DNA of 64,000 nucleotides from the NCBI GenBank assembly GCA_016748015.1, contig JAAOMT010000193.1, forward strand, positions 22,656-86,655, given 5' to 3'. Positions 31,824 through 40,810 of this stretch are shown here, in pieces; position 1 is the stretch's first letter, and every line of letters begins with the position of its first letter. The translations under genes and the position numbers were made by a program. Source of the stretch: Geosiphon pyriformis. Its lineage: Eukaryota; Glomeromycota; Glomeromycetes; Archaeosporales; Geosiphonaceae. The notes under the pieces are model-generated. The model did no database searches and was not told the DNA's origin. It was given only the letters and a program-made list of their open reading frames with translations.

Positions 31824-34201
31824 ATGAACCGTTTTGCGCGAGTAGAACTGACTTCTGGTTTGCGTCCTATTTTAGGCCCAACAGAAACTATCCTGGCCAT
31901 TCAAGACAATATTGGTTTATATGAAGGGTAATTTAATATAAGACCAGAGTGTAAAGGTGGGAAGTCTTAATATTTTATAATGATTTTTTCATAATCCCAT
32001 AGGAATGAAAAATTGGCCGAGTATGCAAATGGCAAAGTCTACTTAACTACCCATAGGGTCATTTATGTCGACTCAGAACAACCGCAGACAAAATCTCTAG
32101 CGCTCAACTTACAGTTAGTAAAAGGACGCGAATTTTTTGTGAGCTTTTCCACGTTCAGAATCAATGATTTGTCTTAATAAGTTGAATACCTTTGATGTTC
32201 ATCTTATTCTAACTTATAATCTGAAATTAGACTGGTTTTCTTAAATCTTCTCCAAAAATCATACTTCGGTTTACTGAAAACATTTATGGGCTTAAATCTC
32301 AAGCACCAACCCTAGCATCTCCGTCATCTTCGACTACAACTCTTATCACTCCTGCCATCTGGATTTGTCCCATTTGTTCCTATTCAAATAACTCCACTAC
32401 CCTAAACCTTAAATGTCAACTCTGTGGGGTTAAACGCGTAGATGGTCCAGCAACAGCTCCTATATCTCTTAGCGATGTAAATAATGTTGTTGGCGATGGT
32501 GATGATGATGATGATAATGATGGTAGTGGCTCATTGTCCAAATCACAACGATCCCCCTATACCAAAGAACCTACCGTCATATCTTCGAAGACACTCGCTA
32601 CTTCCTCGGATGGCATTTCATGTCCTGTCTGTACTTTCTTTAACCATCCAAGTATGATGCGATGTGAAGTTTGTGAATCGGAGTTAGGTACATTTAAGAT
32701 TAACGGCTTAAAAATATCCGAGGATGCGATTATATTATCTCCAGCTCCGGGCAAATCTGTGACATCTGCCGTAGATTATGTCAAACTGGCGTTTCGTGGT
32801 GGTGGAAGTGGCCTGTTTTACGATAAATTAAAGATCGCTATGACAGAGAAGAAATGGGAGGTAAACAACATAGCTTAACGCATAATACATTTCTTTGTCA
32901 GATTGAATAATTTCTTACGGCGAAACCAATTTATAGAAAATGACAGAGCAGGCGCCTTCAAAATCAAGCCCAGATTTTAATCCTGGACTTGGGGGAATAA
33001 GTAAGTCGACCATCGTCTTTAAAGATTTTTTTATTATCCGTCAGCTTTTCGACATGATCTTTATAAAATCTTCTCAAGGGGGCATTGAACATAATGTCAC
33101 TGAAAGCAAAAAAGAACAAGAGGAAACCTTGGCTCAAGCTTTTAAAGATTTGGATGGCCTTATGGCAAAAGCCGAGGAAATGGAAAGTTGGATAACTATG
33201 ATACTAATAATTTTATGCTCGCTTAAACTTCTGTTTGACGCAATTTTAATTTTAAGATTATAATATTAACAGGTGAAACTCGCGGAATCCATGAAGCTCA
33301 GATTGAGCCGAGGTTCATCCGACTCTGAGGCGGATGAAGTCTCATCCTTGAACACATATTTATTGGAATTAGGAGTTTCAAGTCCCGTAACTAAAAGGTT
33401 TGTGATGATTTATTCTCAGTTTTGAGAATTAAAAATTCAATTTATATTGATTAATTGGTCCCAATTTAAAGAAATACTTTTGATTTAGAGATGCTGGTTC
33501 AAGTTATCATCAGGAGCTATCAAGACAATTAGCTGAATTCCTTGAAAAAATCTTGGAACGGGAAAATGGAATGATGGCCCTCACCGACATCTATTGTCTC
33601 TTCAATCGGGCACGGGGTGTAGGTATGTATCCTTTATTCTTATTTCTGACATCTGAGCCCATTTTGGCTAAAATCTTTTATATCGTTAATCATCATAGCG
33701 CTAATATCACCTGAAGACTTATACAAGGCATGTTCCCTTTTTGAGAAACTGAACTTGCCGATGCGATTACGAAAATTCGAAAGTGGATTGAATGTTATTC
33801 AATCGGATATCCTTTAAATTTTGGCTCTCTCAACGTTGTTGTTTTTTATATTATTTTTTCCTCTTGTTATACCTTAGATCACTTCTGTACTTACCCATAG
33901 CGATGAACAGACTGCACAGCTTATTTTGAGTTTTATTCGAGCCGAGGGCCCCAAAACTGCCATTGACGTTGCAGAGCGACAGAACGCTAGTATTTTTTTA
34001 GTAACTGAACAACTACTGGTAAGCGTCATATCTATACATAGTTCCTAACTGATTCTTGAATAAAAATTTACAATCACGTTTCGCTGTTTTTTTTGGAAGA
34101 TGACCGAAGCAAAAGGTCTGATATGCAGGGATGAGACGGTGGAGGGCATTAGATTTTACGATAACCTTATCAATAATTATCACTGGGAATCGGAGGATTG
34201 A
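31824..34201 (+). CDS. VPS36: ESCRT-II subunit Vps36
   Basis: Ten exons join into 539 residues: 31824-31927, 32003-32138, 32231-32860, 32952-33000, 33079-33182, 33273-33397, 33489-33622, 33699-33806, 33891-34018, 34100-34201. The product sorts ubiquitinated membrane proteins into multivesicular bodies. The N-terminal GLUE domain ([23 protein letters not shown]) is interrupted by two NZF-type zinc fingers (WICPICSY..., CPVCTF...CEVC), as in budding yeast. A coiled segment ([25 protein letters not shown]) and two winged-helix EAP30 domains ([42 protein letters not shown]) follow. Two introns have non-GT donors: GA-AG at 33183-33272 and AT-AC at 33807-33890. Both are required to keep the frame and family alignment. 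Confidence 0.92.
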
Positions 34202-34279
34202 ATAAGGAAAAACATTTTTCCAAAGACATTGTTTTTGGATGCCAACCTAACAATATGCTACGACTGATCTGATCCTTGA

Positions 34280-34579
34280 CTATTTGGTTCGGATTGCCAC
34301 ATAATTAAGATCAATCCTTATCAACTGACTCATAAAACCAATATCCTTATCGTCTTTTCCGCCCAAAGTCTCAAACTTAAGATGTACGATATTAGTTTAC
34401 CAGCTTCATCTAAGAGCTGGATTTCATCTTGTCCATTAAATAATCCAAAAAACTCTGTGTTAAATGAGGTGGACGATGAAATTGAGATAAGGAACGAGGC
34501 CTTAGTAAAACAGTATATTACTAAGAGGACAATGGTGAATACTGCTGAATTAGAAAACAATGATAAAAAGGTATTATAG
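34280..34579 (+). CDS. Orphan small ORF between VPS36 and pol kappa
   Basis: The frame is open for 100 codons from 34280, with one ATG at 34382 giving 65 residues (MYDISLPASSKSWISS...). Composition is mixed and protein-like rather than AT-biased. It starts about 80 bp after the VPS36 stop and converges with pol kappa. I do not recognise it. It may be a small gene, a terminal exon or chance. The antisense frame 34596-34330 is also open and cannot be excluded. Confidence 0.22.
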   Translation, partial: LFGSDCHIIKINPYQLTHKTNILIVFSAQSLKLKMYDISLPASSKSWISSCPLNNPKNSVLNEVDDEIEIRNEALVKQYITKRTMVNTAELENNDKKVL

Positions 34580-34847
34580 AAAGCCCATTTGGACATTTTG
34601 AATATTAAATTGAACTAGCATCTCTTAACTGGCCCATAAGCCAGAGAGTAATATCCTTATATTATGGGGGGATAAAAGTTTTTGGTACTTCATGTTATTT
34701 TCGTTCTTTGATCTCGTATATTCAACCATTACTGAATATAAACCAACAATTTTGCCATGATTTATTTCGTGGTTTCCTGATCATCGTTATTAACGAAAAA
34801 GAGATTAAGTTGATCAAGACAAAATAATAGTGTTTCAACGACACTCT

Positions 34848-36977
34848 TCATTGAGATGATGGCGAATTTTTCTGATAAAAGTCAAACAATGAAAAATTTG
34901 AGCGAGTACTTTGCCGGGATTGATTGTGAAAACGTCCTAAACTTTTATGATCGCCCAAGATCGTTTTGCGCTTTGACTTACTCTTTGCATCACTTCTATT
35001 GTGACTTTTTTCCTTGATTTTAGTGACACTCAAGCAAAAATCTATATGTGTACTCATTCGTAATTCCGAAAGCCCAGAAAACCTTGCGTTACATATGGGA
35101 CATTCCCAATTAACATCGTTAGAAGCATCTGACTGTACTCGATCCGTGCATACATTTTTGGTAAATGCTTCCATAAATGACGAAAACCTCAAAGAATTTT
35201 CGTTGGATTTTATTTGATGAGTCTTCACATCACGCGTATTGTGGGAAGATTCAAAGAGTGTGAGGTCTTGTGAATCAAGGTTTTCCAATGCACAATTGAT
35301 GTTTGTCTCTTTCACGATATTATTGTCATGAGGGTGGCTTTCGATGCACAATTTTTTCTGAGAACTACTGTCTTGTAAGGGAAAATACCTTTTAACTCCA
35401 TGCTTGGACCCCTCATCACGATTACGCAAAGTTGACAAACGAAGCCCCATGAGTCGTAAGTCAAGCGGAAATTCAGCTTCCAATATCTGCTTTCCATAAT
35501 AAAACAAATCTTCAGCACTATGAATATACTTGGGGATTGTCTTTGCTCTAGTAAATAGCTTGAAGGAAGTTAATTTCAGCTTAAGAGAAATGTTTCTCCC
35601 CTCCAAATTTTCGGTGACAAGATCTTCTGCCAAGTGAGCTGCCAACTCGCGAAGTTTAATTTCTAAATCTTCGGTTTTGTGTAATGGGGCAAATGTTCTC
35701 TCAACGCTTATGCTCTTTCGATTCCATTCTACAGACACTTCAATCGAGCCAATACCTAATGCCACGCGAGCGAGAAAATTGAAAGAGGTCTCCGAAAAGA
35801 GCTTGTATACAATCAAGAGTTTATTATATAAATCGCCGCATGTCTTGATCTCGAGTGCATTCAAAATTCTTTCAGTAACTCTCCCAATCCCACCAATTTT
35901 GCGAATGGACAGTTCCTTTATAAAATCTAGCACAGCTTGGCGATTATGTGGAAGCTGGTATTGACCATTTGGCTTGTTCATATCTGAACATATCTTAGCT
36001 AGCATCTTATTAGGTCCAATTCCAGCGCTAGCTGTAAGGTGTGTTTCTTTGAATATTTGATCACGAATTTGTTCAACAACTTCGGCAGATGTTAGATCAG
36101 TTTCATCCAAGTAACCGGTAATATTAAGATAAGCTTCATCTAAACCCATCGAGCAAAATTCTGGATCATACCTAGCCAAGATTTCCTGAACTTGCTTTGA
36201 TACAGCGGTGTACTTTTCGAAATGGCAGGGCACTATTATAATTTGGGGACATAACTTCTTAGCAATAAATCCGGGCATCGCACTACGTACACCGTACTTT
36301 CTAGCCTCATAATTTGCGGTTGATAACATTGACATTCCACCAACTCCCAATGGTTTCCCACGTAAATCTGAATTGTCACGTTCTTCCACAGAAGCGTAAA
36401 AAGCATCCATATCAATGTGAACTATGGTTTGTGACATGTCACGAAGGCTCTCATACTCTTGCAGTTTTGCATTAATGATTTCCGAATTTGTAGATAAATC
36501 CATGTCCTTTAAGGTTTTGTATTTTCTTAGCATCTCCTCAATTTTCACAGATAAAGCAGCATCTTTTTTCGCCTCGTTTTCAAAAAATGCAGAGCCCTTG
36601 GAAGCTTCATATATTATTGTGTTAACTTTATCCTTATCCACCCCTTGTAGACCCGCTTTGGTAGCAGCTAATCCTGATATTCTGGCACGCAAAGACTCAT
36701 TTTCATCGTAGACTTTCAAGTCTTGACTAGGATTCGAAAATATGTTGCAGTCTTTTCGTGCTAACGCCTCTTGTGTTGGCGCTGCTGCTTCAGCCGTGGG
36801 AATGAAACAGTTTGAAGTTTCTAAAAGGCTACCATGGTCTTCAGAGCTTCTTGCAGTTTCAATAATCGAAGTAGTGCACTCTTTTCCCTTGGTTGACGAT
36901 GTCTTAAGCCCATATTCTAGTGTAGAATTTTCTTCGTTATCGAAAACATTTAATTGGGCTTGGAGCTCTTCAGCCAT
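34848..36977 (-). CDS. POLK: DNA polymerase kappa (Y-family translesion polymerase)
   Basis: A single 709-codon frame. After an unconserved N-terminus, residues ~100-180 form the N-clasp typical of pol kappa (TKAGLQGVDKDKVNTIIYEASKGS). The catalytic core follows: HIDMDAFYASVE (~187), SMLSTANYEARKYGVRSAMP, and GLDEAYLNIT (~276), where the usual Ser is Gly but both acids remain. The helix-hairpin-helix (SIRKIGGIGRVTERIL) and little finger follow. A UBZ4 finger (CPICNARF...H...C) sits at ~622-650 and the protein ends with SLFDFYQKNS, a PCNA-box-like motif. It extends DNA past minor-groove and alkylation lesions, recruited by ubiquitinated PCNA. It is intronless, unlike its neighbours. The ATG at 36977 is the only one ahead of the clasp with a full frame. 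Confidence 0.93.
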   Translation of the reverse strand: MAEELQAQLNVFDNEENSTLEYGLKTSSTKGKECTTSIIETARSSEDHGSLLETSNCFIPTAEAAAPTQEALARKDCNIFSNPSQDLKVYDENESLRARISGLAATKAGLQGVDKDKVNTIIYEASKGSAFFENEAKKDAALSVKIEEMLRKYKTLKDMDLSTNSEIINAKLQEYESLRDMSQTIVHIDMDAFYASVEERDNSDLRGKPLGVGGMSMLSTANYEARKYGVRSAMPGFIAKKLCPQIIIVPCHFEKYTAVSKQVQEILARYDPEFCSMGLDEAYLNITGYLDETDLTSAEVVEQIRDQIFKETHLTASAGIGPNKMLAKICSDMNKPNGQYQLPHNRQAVLDFIKELSIRKIGGIGRVTERILNALEIKTCGDLYNKLLIVYKLFSETSFNFLARVALGIGSIEVSVEWNRKSISVERTFAPLHKTEDLEIKLRELAAHLAEDLVTENLEGRNISLKLKLTSFKLFTRAKTIPKYIHSAEDLFYYGKQILEAEFPLDLRLMGLRLSTLRNRDEGSKHGVKRYFPLQDSSSQKKLCIESHPHDNNIVKETNINCALENLDSQDLTLFESSHNTRDVKTHQIKSNENSLRFSSFMEAFTKNVCTDRVQSDASNDVNWECPICNARFSGLSELRMSTHIDFCLSVTKIKEKSHNRSDAKSKSKRKTILGDHKSLGRFHNQSRQSTRSNFSLFDFYQKNSPSSQ

Positions 36978-37305
36978 TTAATCGTAAAACTCTAATATAA
37001 TGAATATAGTGCTGGAATCCTGGCTTCTAAACAAAACGCGAACAAAATTGTTAAACTTTTTTTTGTGCAATTAATAAAATACATTGCGAAATTATATTTT
37101 AAGTTTAACATATAAGGAAACAAAACACGAGAATTATGACTTAAAAACAATTTATATTGATCAGCTTTGAAGATTTAGGCAAAATTTGATAATGTAGATA
37201 GGCATGTAAAAACAGGATAGTTTTATTGGAGCAAATATTATGGGCTCTAACTCTAAGGATCATATATTTTTCCCAGATAATACTTTGATCTTTCAATTTT
37301 AGCTT

Positions 37306-38229
37306 CTAGCGATTCATATAAGCAATCATATTGATTCGTTGCTTCCTATTCTTCTCTTCCTGCTGAGCTGTTTCTTTAGCACTCAAAAGTCTCTTGCCGC
37401 CCTGTGGCAGTTTATCTTCTTGCTGCCCACCAGTTCCAGCAATAGTATCACTAATGTATACTTTCTTCGAATTAAGTGAGCTTGAAGCGGTAGATTTGGA
37501 CTTCACACCAATACCCGATCGATCACTTTTCCATTTTGTAAATACTGGTAATCTCCTGCCTTGTTCATTGACCCCCAATCCCTTTTCATAACTCCATCCT
37601 TGACCACGAAGCATACGAAACCCAATGTTTGTCTCATTAAGGACCAACGGATCAACTGGAACTTGTGCTTCAGGTGTATAAGACATCAAATGGGCGGTCC
37701 CACGTAGGTGTTGTTCGACCGTATGTGATGGAATATGAATAGAACAACTTTCACAAAACCATGTATCTTTACCTTGATTATCACTTGAGTAAAATGAGGA
37801 TTTAGTGATAATTGAAGTTGTTGGCATTAAATTGGCATTAATTGATGATTTATTGTGGTCTGTCATTGAAGACTTTTTTTTTGCTGCGCTAGAAACTGGG
37901 GATTGAATATGGCCCACAAATTTCTTGTATGATCTTGTTGGATTACGGGTGTTATTAGTTTTTGATATTGAACTTTTTTGGTCAAGAGAAAAACTATGAT
38001 CACTAGAAAAATCGGTACTACTCTTATTACTTGGAGGCAAAGATATCACGCTTTGATAAAAGTCGGAAATGCTCTCAGCACTATTTATGACTTTAGTTGT
38101 TGGTTCTTCAAATACGGAAGTTTCGTCATCTTGTTCGAGAGAAGTATCAGTTTGAGAGCTCACTGTGGAAGGAACAAACATAATCCGTTTTGGAAGTGAA
38201 AGCTCATTTGGAGGGGGTGAAACTGACAT
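37306..38229 (-). CDS. C2H2 zinc-finger and G-patch protein
   Basis: A 307-codon intronless frame. The first ~150 residues are Ser/Thr-rich and probably disordered. A matrin/U1-type C2H2 finger lies at ~155-182 (WFCESCSIHIPSHTVEQHLRGTAH), followed by a G-patch at ~200-245 (GFRMLRGQGWSYEKGLGVNEQGRRLP) and a basic C-terminus. G-patch proteins bind RNA or activate DEAH helicases. The combination resembles GPANK1-type proteins but no ankyrin repeats are seen here. The ATG at 38229 lies 131 bp from the NDUFS4 ATG on the other strand, so the two share a promoter region. Confidence 0.75.
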   Translation of the reverse strand: MSVSPPPNELSLPKRIMFVPSTVSSQTDTSLEQDDETSVFEEPTTKVINSAESISDFYQSVISLPPSNKSSTDFSSDHSFSLDQKSSISKTNNTRNPTRSYKKFVGHIQSPVSSAAKKKSSMTDHNKSSINANLMPTTSIITKSSFYSSDNQGKDTWFCESCSIHIPSHTVEQHLRGTAHLMSYTPEAQVPVDPLVLNETNIGFRMLRGQGWSYEKGLGVNEQGRRLPVFTKWKSDRSGIGVKSKSTASSSLNSKKVYISDTIAGTGGQQEDKLPQGGKRLLSAKETAQQEEKNRKQRINMIAYMNR

Positions 38230-38360
38230 TATTTCCTATGGTTGAAAAAGGCTGATAGTTCTCACTTAAAACAAAACTATAGGTTTTAGTGTAACAGATT
38301 AGTGATAACTAATAAGATCAACCAATTTGGAATTTCTTTCTTATATTTCTTTAAAATTTT
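38230..38360. promoter_or_regulatory. Divergent promoter between the G-patch gene and NDUFS4
   Basis: Only 131 bp separate the two start codons. Both 5' UTRs and core promoters must lie here. I see no clear TATA box or named factor site. Confidence 0.6.
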
Positions 38361-39238
38361 ATGGCGAAACTTGTTTCTAGACCCCTTCTTCATTCCTCCA
38401 GGTCTTTCGCCACTTTTTTTCTTTCTTCCAAATTTCCTAGCATATTTCAAAGATTCAGCTCAACAAATGTCTCTAGAAATAAAGCGTCTAGCGACGCTTC
38501 TAGAGAACCCACCGAAGTCATTAAATCTGATGAGATAACTGGCCATGTAATCCCAGCAGATGCTGTCTCAGGTGCACCTGAAGAGATACGCTACCGCACT
38601 GCCCGTATTTACAAGCCTTCTAGGACGGCGATGCAATCTGGCACCCACGGCACAAAATTATGGAGACTTGACTTTGACGTTCTTGAAGGCGGCATGTGGG
38701 AAAATCCTCTGATGGGGTGGGTTAGCAGGTGAGTTTTTAGTTCGAGAGTATAAGGGTGCTTAAATCGGCAAATCCTGACAAAGGCTTTATTGAATCCGAG
38801 AAGGCAATATAAAAGAGTCATGGAAAACAATTGTTTTAATTTCAATTGGTGGTCTGGTTTTGAAAAATAAAATTTTGTACATTAAGATAACCTAATGTCG
38901 AGTTGTCTCAAAAGATAAAATTCTTTGGCGACACTAAATTTATAATAATTCTAATTTTCATGAATCAAATTTTAAGTGCTGACTATTTACACGCATTACA
39001 AATGAAATTTCCATCCAAGGAAGATGCGATTCATTTCGCTGAAAAACAAGGTATGTAGTTGGTGCTGTTTTAAAATTTTGAAATCAAATCCCTCACAGTA
39101 AGCATTTATGGCAATCTCTTTATTAAAGGATGGGATTATTACGTTCAAGAATCAAAAGAGCCATTGTTTCGAGTTAAAAGTTACGCCAATAATTACAAAT
39201 ATTCACCTGGAAAATTGAGACTAATAAAGACAAAATGA
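38361..39238 (+). CDS. NDUFS4: Complex I accessory subunit, NDUFS4 (18/21 kDa) family
   Basis: Three exons (38361-38728, 38977-39050, 39129-39238) give 183 residues. Residues 1-35 are rich in Ser, Arg and Phe without acids, as in a mitochondrial presequence. The conserved ETC complex I segment follows: RIYKPSRTAMQSGTHGTKLWRLDF, GGMWENPLMGWVS, then KEDAIHFAEKQGWDYYVQE across the second and third exons. It stabilises the NADH-binding N-module of mitochondrial complex I. All introns are GT-AG. Its stop lies 44 bp from the stop of the convergent AlkB gene. Confidence 0.92.
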
Positions 39239-39282
39239 AGAACAGTAATATTCCAGGGGAAAAGTTGAAATTTAAAATCTCA

Positions 39283-40020
39283 CTAAATTAATTGACGAAA
39301 AGTCAAACTTATTCTGCCTTCAATCACCCTCTTTTGCTTGGGAATTGAATGTTTCCAATATAATTGTGTTTTTCCTTTCATCACAAGCAAGGACCCATCT
39401 TCTAGTACCCATTTTTTAGTGAGTTTCCTATCATTCTTATTTTTGAAAACTAAAGCCCTTTGCGAACCCAAGCTCACACAAGCGATCACACCATCAGGTA
39501 CCAATCCTTTTTCGTCATCAGAATGCTCACCGATAGAATCTTCACCATTTTTATACCAGTTAAGTAAAACAAAGTTGAACTCTACCCTAAGTATTTTTTC
39601 AATTTTTTCCTTTATTATTTTCACGGTTGGTGGATACTCAACCGCGTCAACGCTAGCCGTAGTTCCTGAATACCGATATACTTTTCCCGAATCAGATCCA
39701 AAGGAGCATGTTTTTCGTGCTGCATATGCTGGGCGGCCAAACATTATAAAAGTGGGACGCCTCCAGTAAGGTAATAACGAGAGTTCTCGATAATATGAAT
39801 TGCTTTCTTTAGAAGATAAGCCTATGTCAGTATAGTATAATACTTGGGCGTTTGGAAGCTCAAGATCAACAAAAGGGATGGTATCATTATTATGCGTTAG
39901 TTTTGGCTTCTTGTTACTTTGGTCAATCGTTTCTTCTTTCTTTTTGAAAAATGTCTTAATACTGCTTTGAGAGTTTCGGTCAGCGCTGATTGAAGCCGCA
40001 AAACTAATAGACCGTTTCAT
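39283..40020 (-). CDS. AlkB-type DNA dioxygenase (ALKBH2/3-like)
   Basis: An intronless 245-residue frame from the ATG at 40020; upstream in-frame codons lack an ATG. The core has the Fe(II)/2-oxoglutarate ligands: H and D in IGEHSDDE (~164-166), the distal H in YWKHSIPK (~222) and the two Arg of RISLTFR. FGRPAYAARKTCSFG and TFIMFG match the nucleotide-recognition part of ALKBH2/3. Family members remove 1-methyladenine and 3-methylcytosine oxidatively. The N-terminus carries Q-S-S-I-K-T-F-F at ~18-25, a near-consensus PCNA box, followed by a basic run suitable as a nuclear signal. Confidence 0.9.
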   Translation of the reverse strand: MKRSISFAASISADRNSQSSIKTFFKKKEETIDQSNKKPKLTHNNDTIPFVDLELPNAQVLYYTDIGLSSKESNSYYRELSLLPYWRRPTFIMFGRPAYAARKTCSFGSDSGKVYRYSGTTASVDAVEYPPTVKIIKEKIEKILRVEFNFVLLNWYKNGEDSIGEHSDDEKGLVPDGVIACVSLGSQRALVFKNKNDRKLTKKWVLEDGSLLVMKGKTQLYWKHSIPKQKRVIEGRISLTFRQLI

Positions 40021-40300
40021 ACTCTGGAGTAGCAAAACAAAATTATGTTTAATATTTAACTAATTAATATCACATCAAAACAATCGAAAATTATTAAATA
40101 TATGTTATAAGGTGTGGATGAATCTAGTTGTAACAACCTGTTACATGAAACAACCTCGAAAATAGCTTCAATTAGGATCGGAAATTTTAATAAATTTTAA
40201 AAAAATAACATGTAATAATGATGTGTATTATTTATTATTATTGGACAAATTAAAGTTGGATCATTAATTTCACTAGAAATAAATGCAATGTTTAATTTAC

Positions 40301-40810
40301 CTAATTTTGACATCTTGCATTATTGTGTCCTGAAAGACCACATCTACTACAAGTGTATTTTGTGCGTGGTTTTCTTTTTTTTTCAGTAGCAGACTTATAA
40401 CATTTGGTTTTTGGGTGTTCTTTATGTCGTGATACTAATGGATTTTCAACTTGCTCAAGCTTATTTTCTTTTATTGGCATCATTAACTTGATTGTTTTCC
40501 AGGACTTGGTCTTGATTTTGAAGTGTAGGCACCACTTTTTTATGTTGGCCAATAAATTGCCTTAACCATATTATCATCTTACTATGATTGTTATGTTTAA
40601 TAGCGAGCTGAGCAGTCTGTTATGCAAGTTCTCACACTTCACCATATTTTTGTTTTCTCTGTGCTGCAAAATGTAAAACATTGGTAATGGTTTTAAGTAT
40701 AGTTAAAGGATTTGGAATTATTATTTTATCAGAAGAATTTTTACAGTTTTTTAATTTGTAAAGCAAAAAACTTTAGTAACTAAATTATTATTTGAATGTG
40801 AAATTTTACA
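40301..40810 (-). pseudogene. Remnant of a zinc-knuckle (FAR1/MULE-like) transposase C-terminus
   Basis: The last 83 codons are open (40301-40552) and end with CSRCGLSGHNNARCQN, a CCHC knuckle, after a basic stretch (KSATEKKRKPRTKY). Upstream the frame continues with stops through KHNNHSKMIIWLRQFI and FAAQRKQKYGEV to about 40700. Such knuckles end many MULE/FAR1-like transposases. The catalytic part is not recognisable. Confidence 0.55.

Noticed and set aside
35677-35964. Plus-strand ORFs inside the pol kappa gene (also 36424-36711 and 36742-36981)
   Set aside because: Antisense shadows of a conserved coding region; no independent evidence.
39338-39769. 143-codon plus-strand ORF
   Set aside because: Antisense to the AlkB gene, whose catalytic motifs prove the minus strand is coding.
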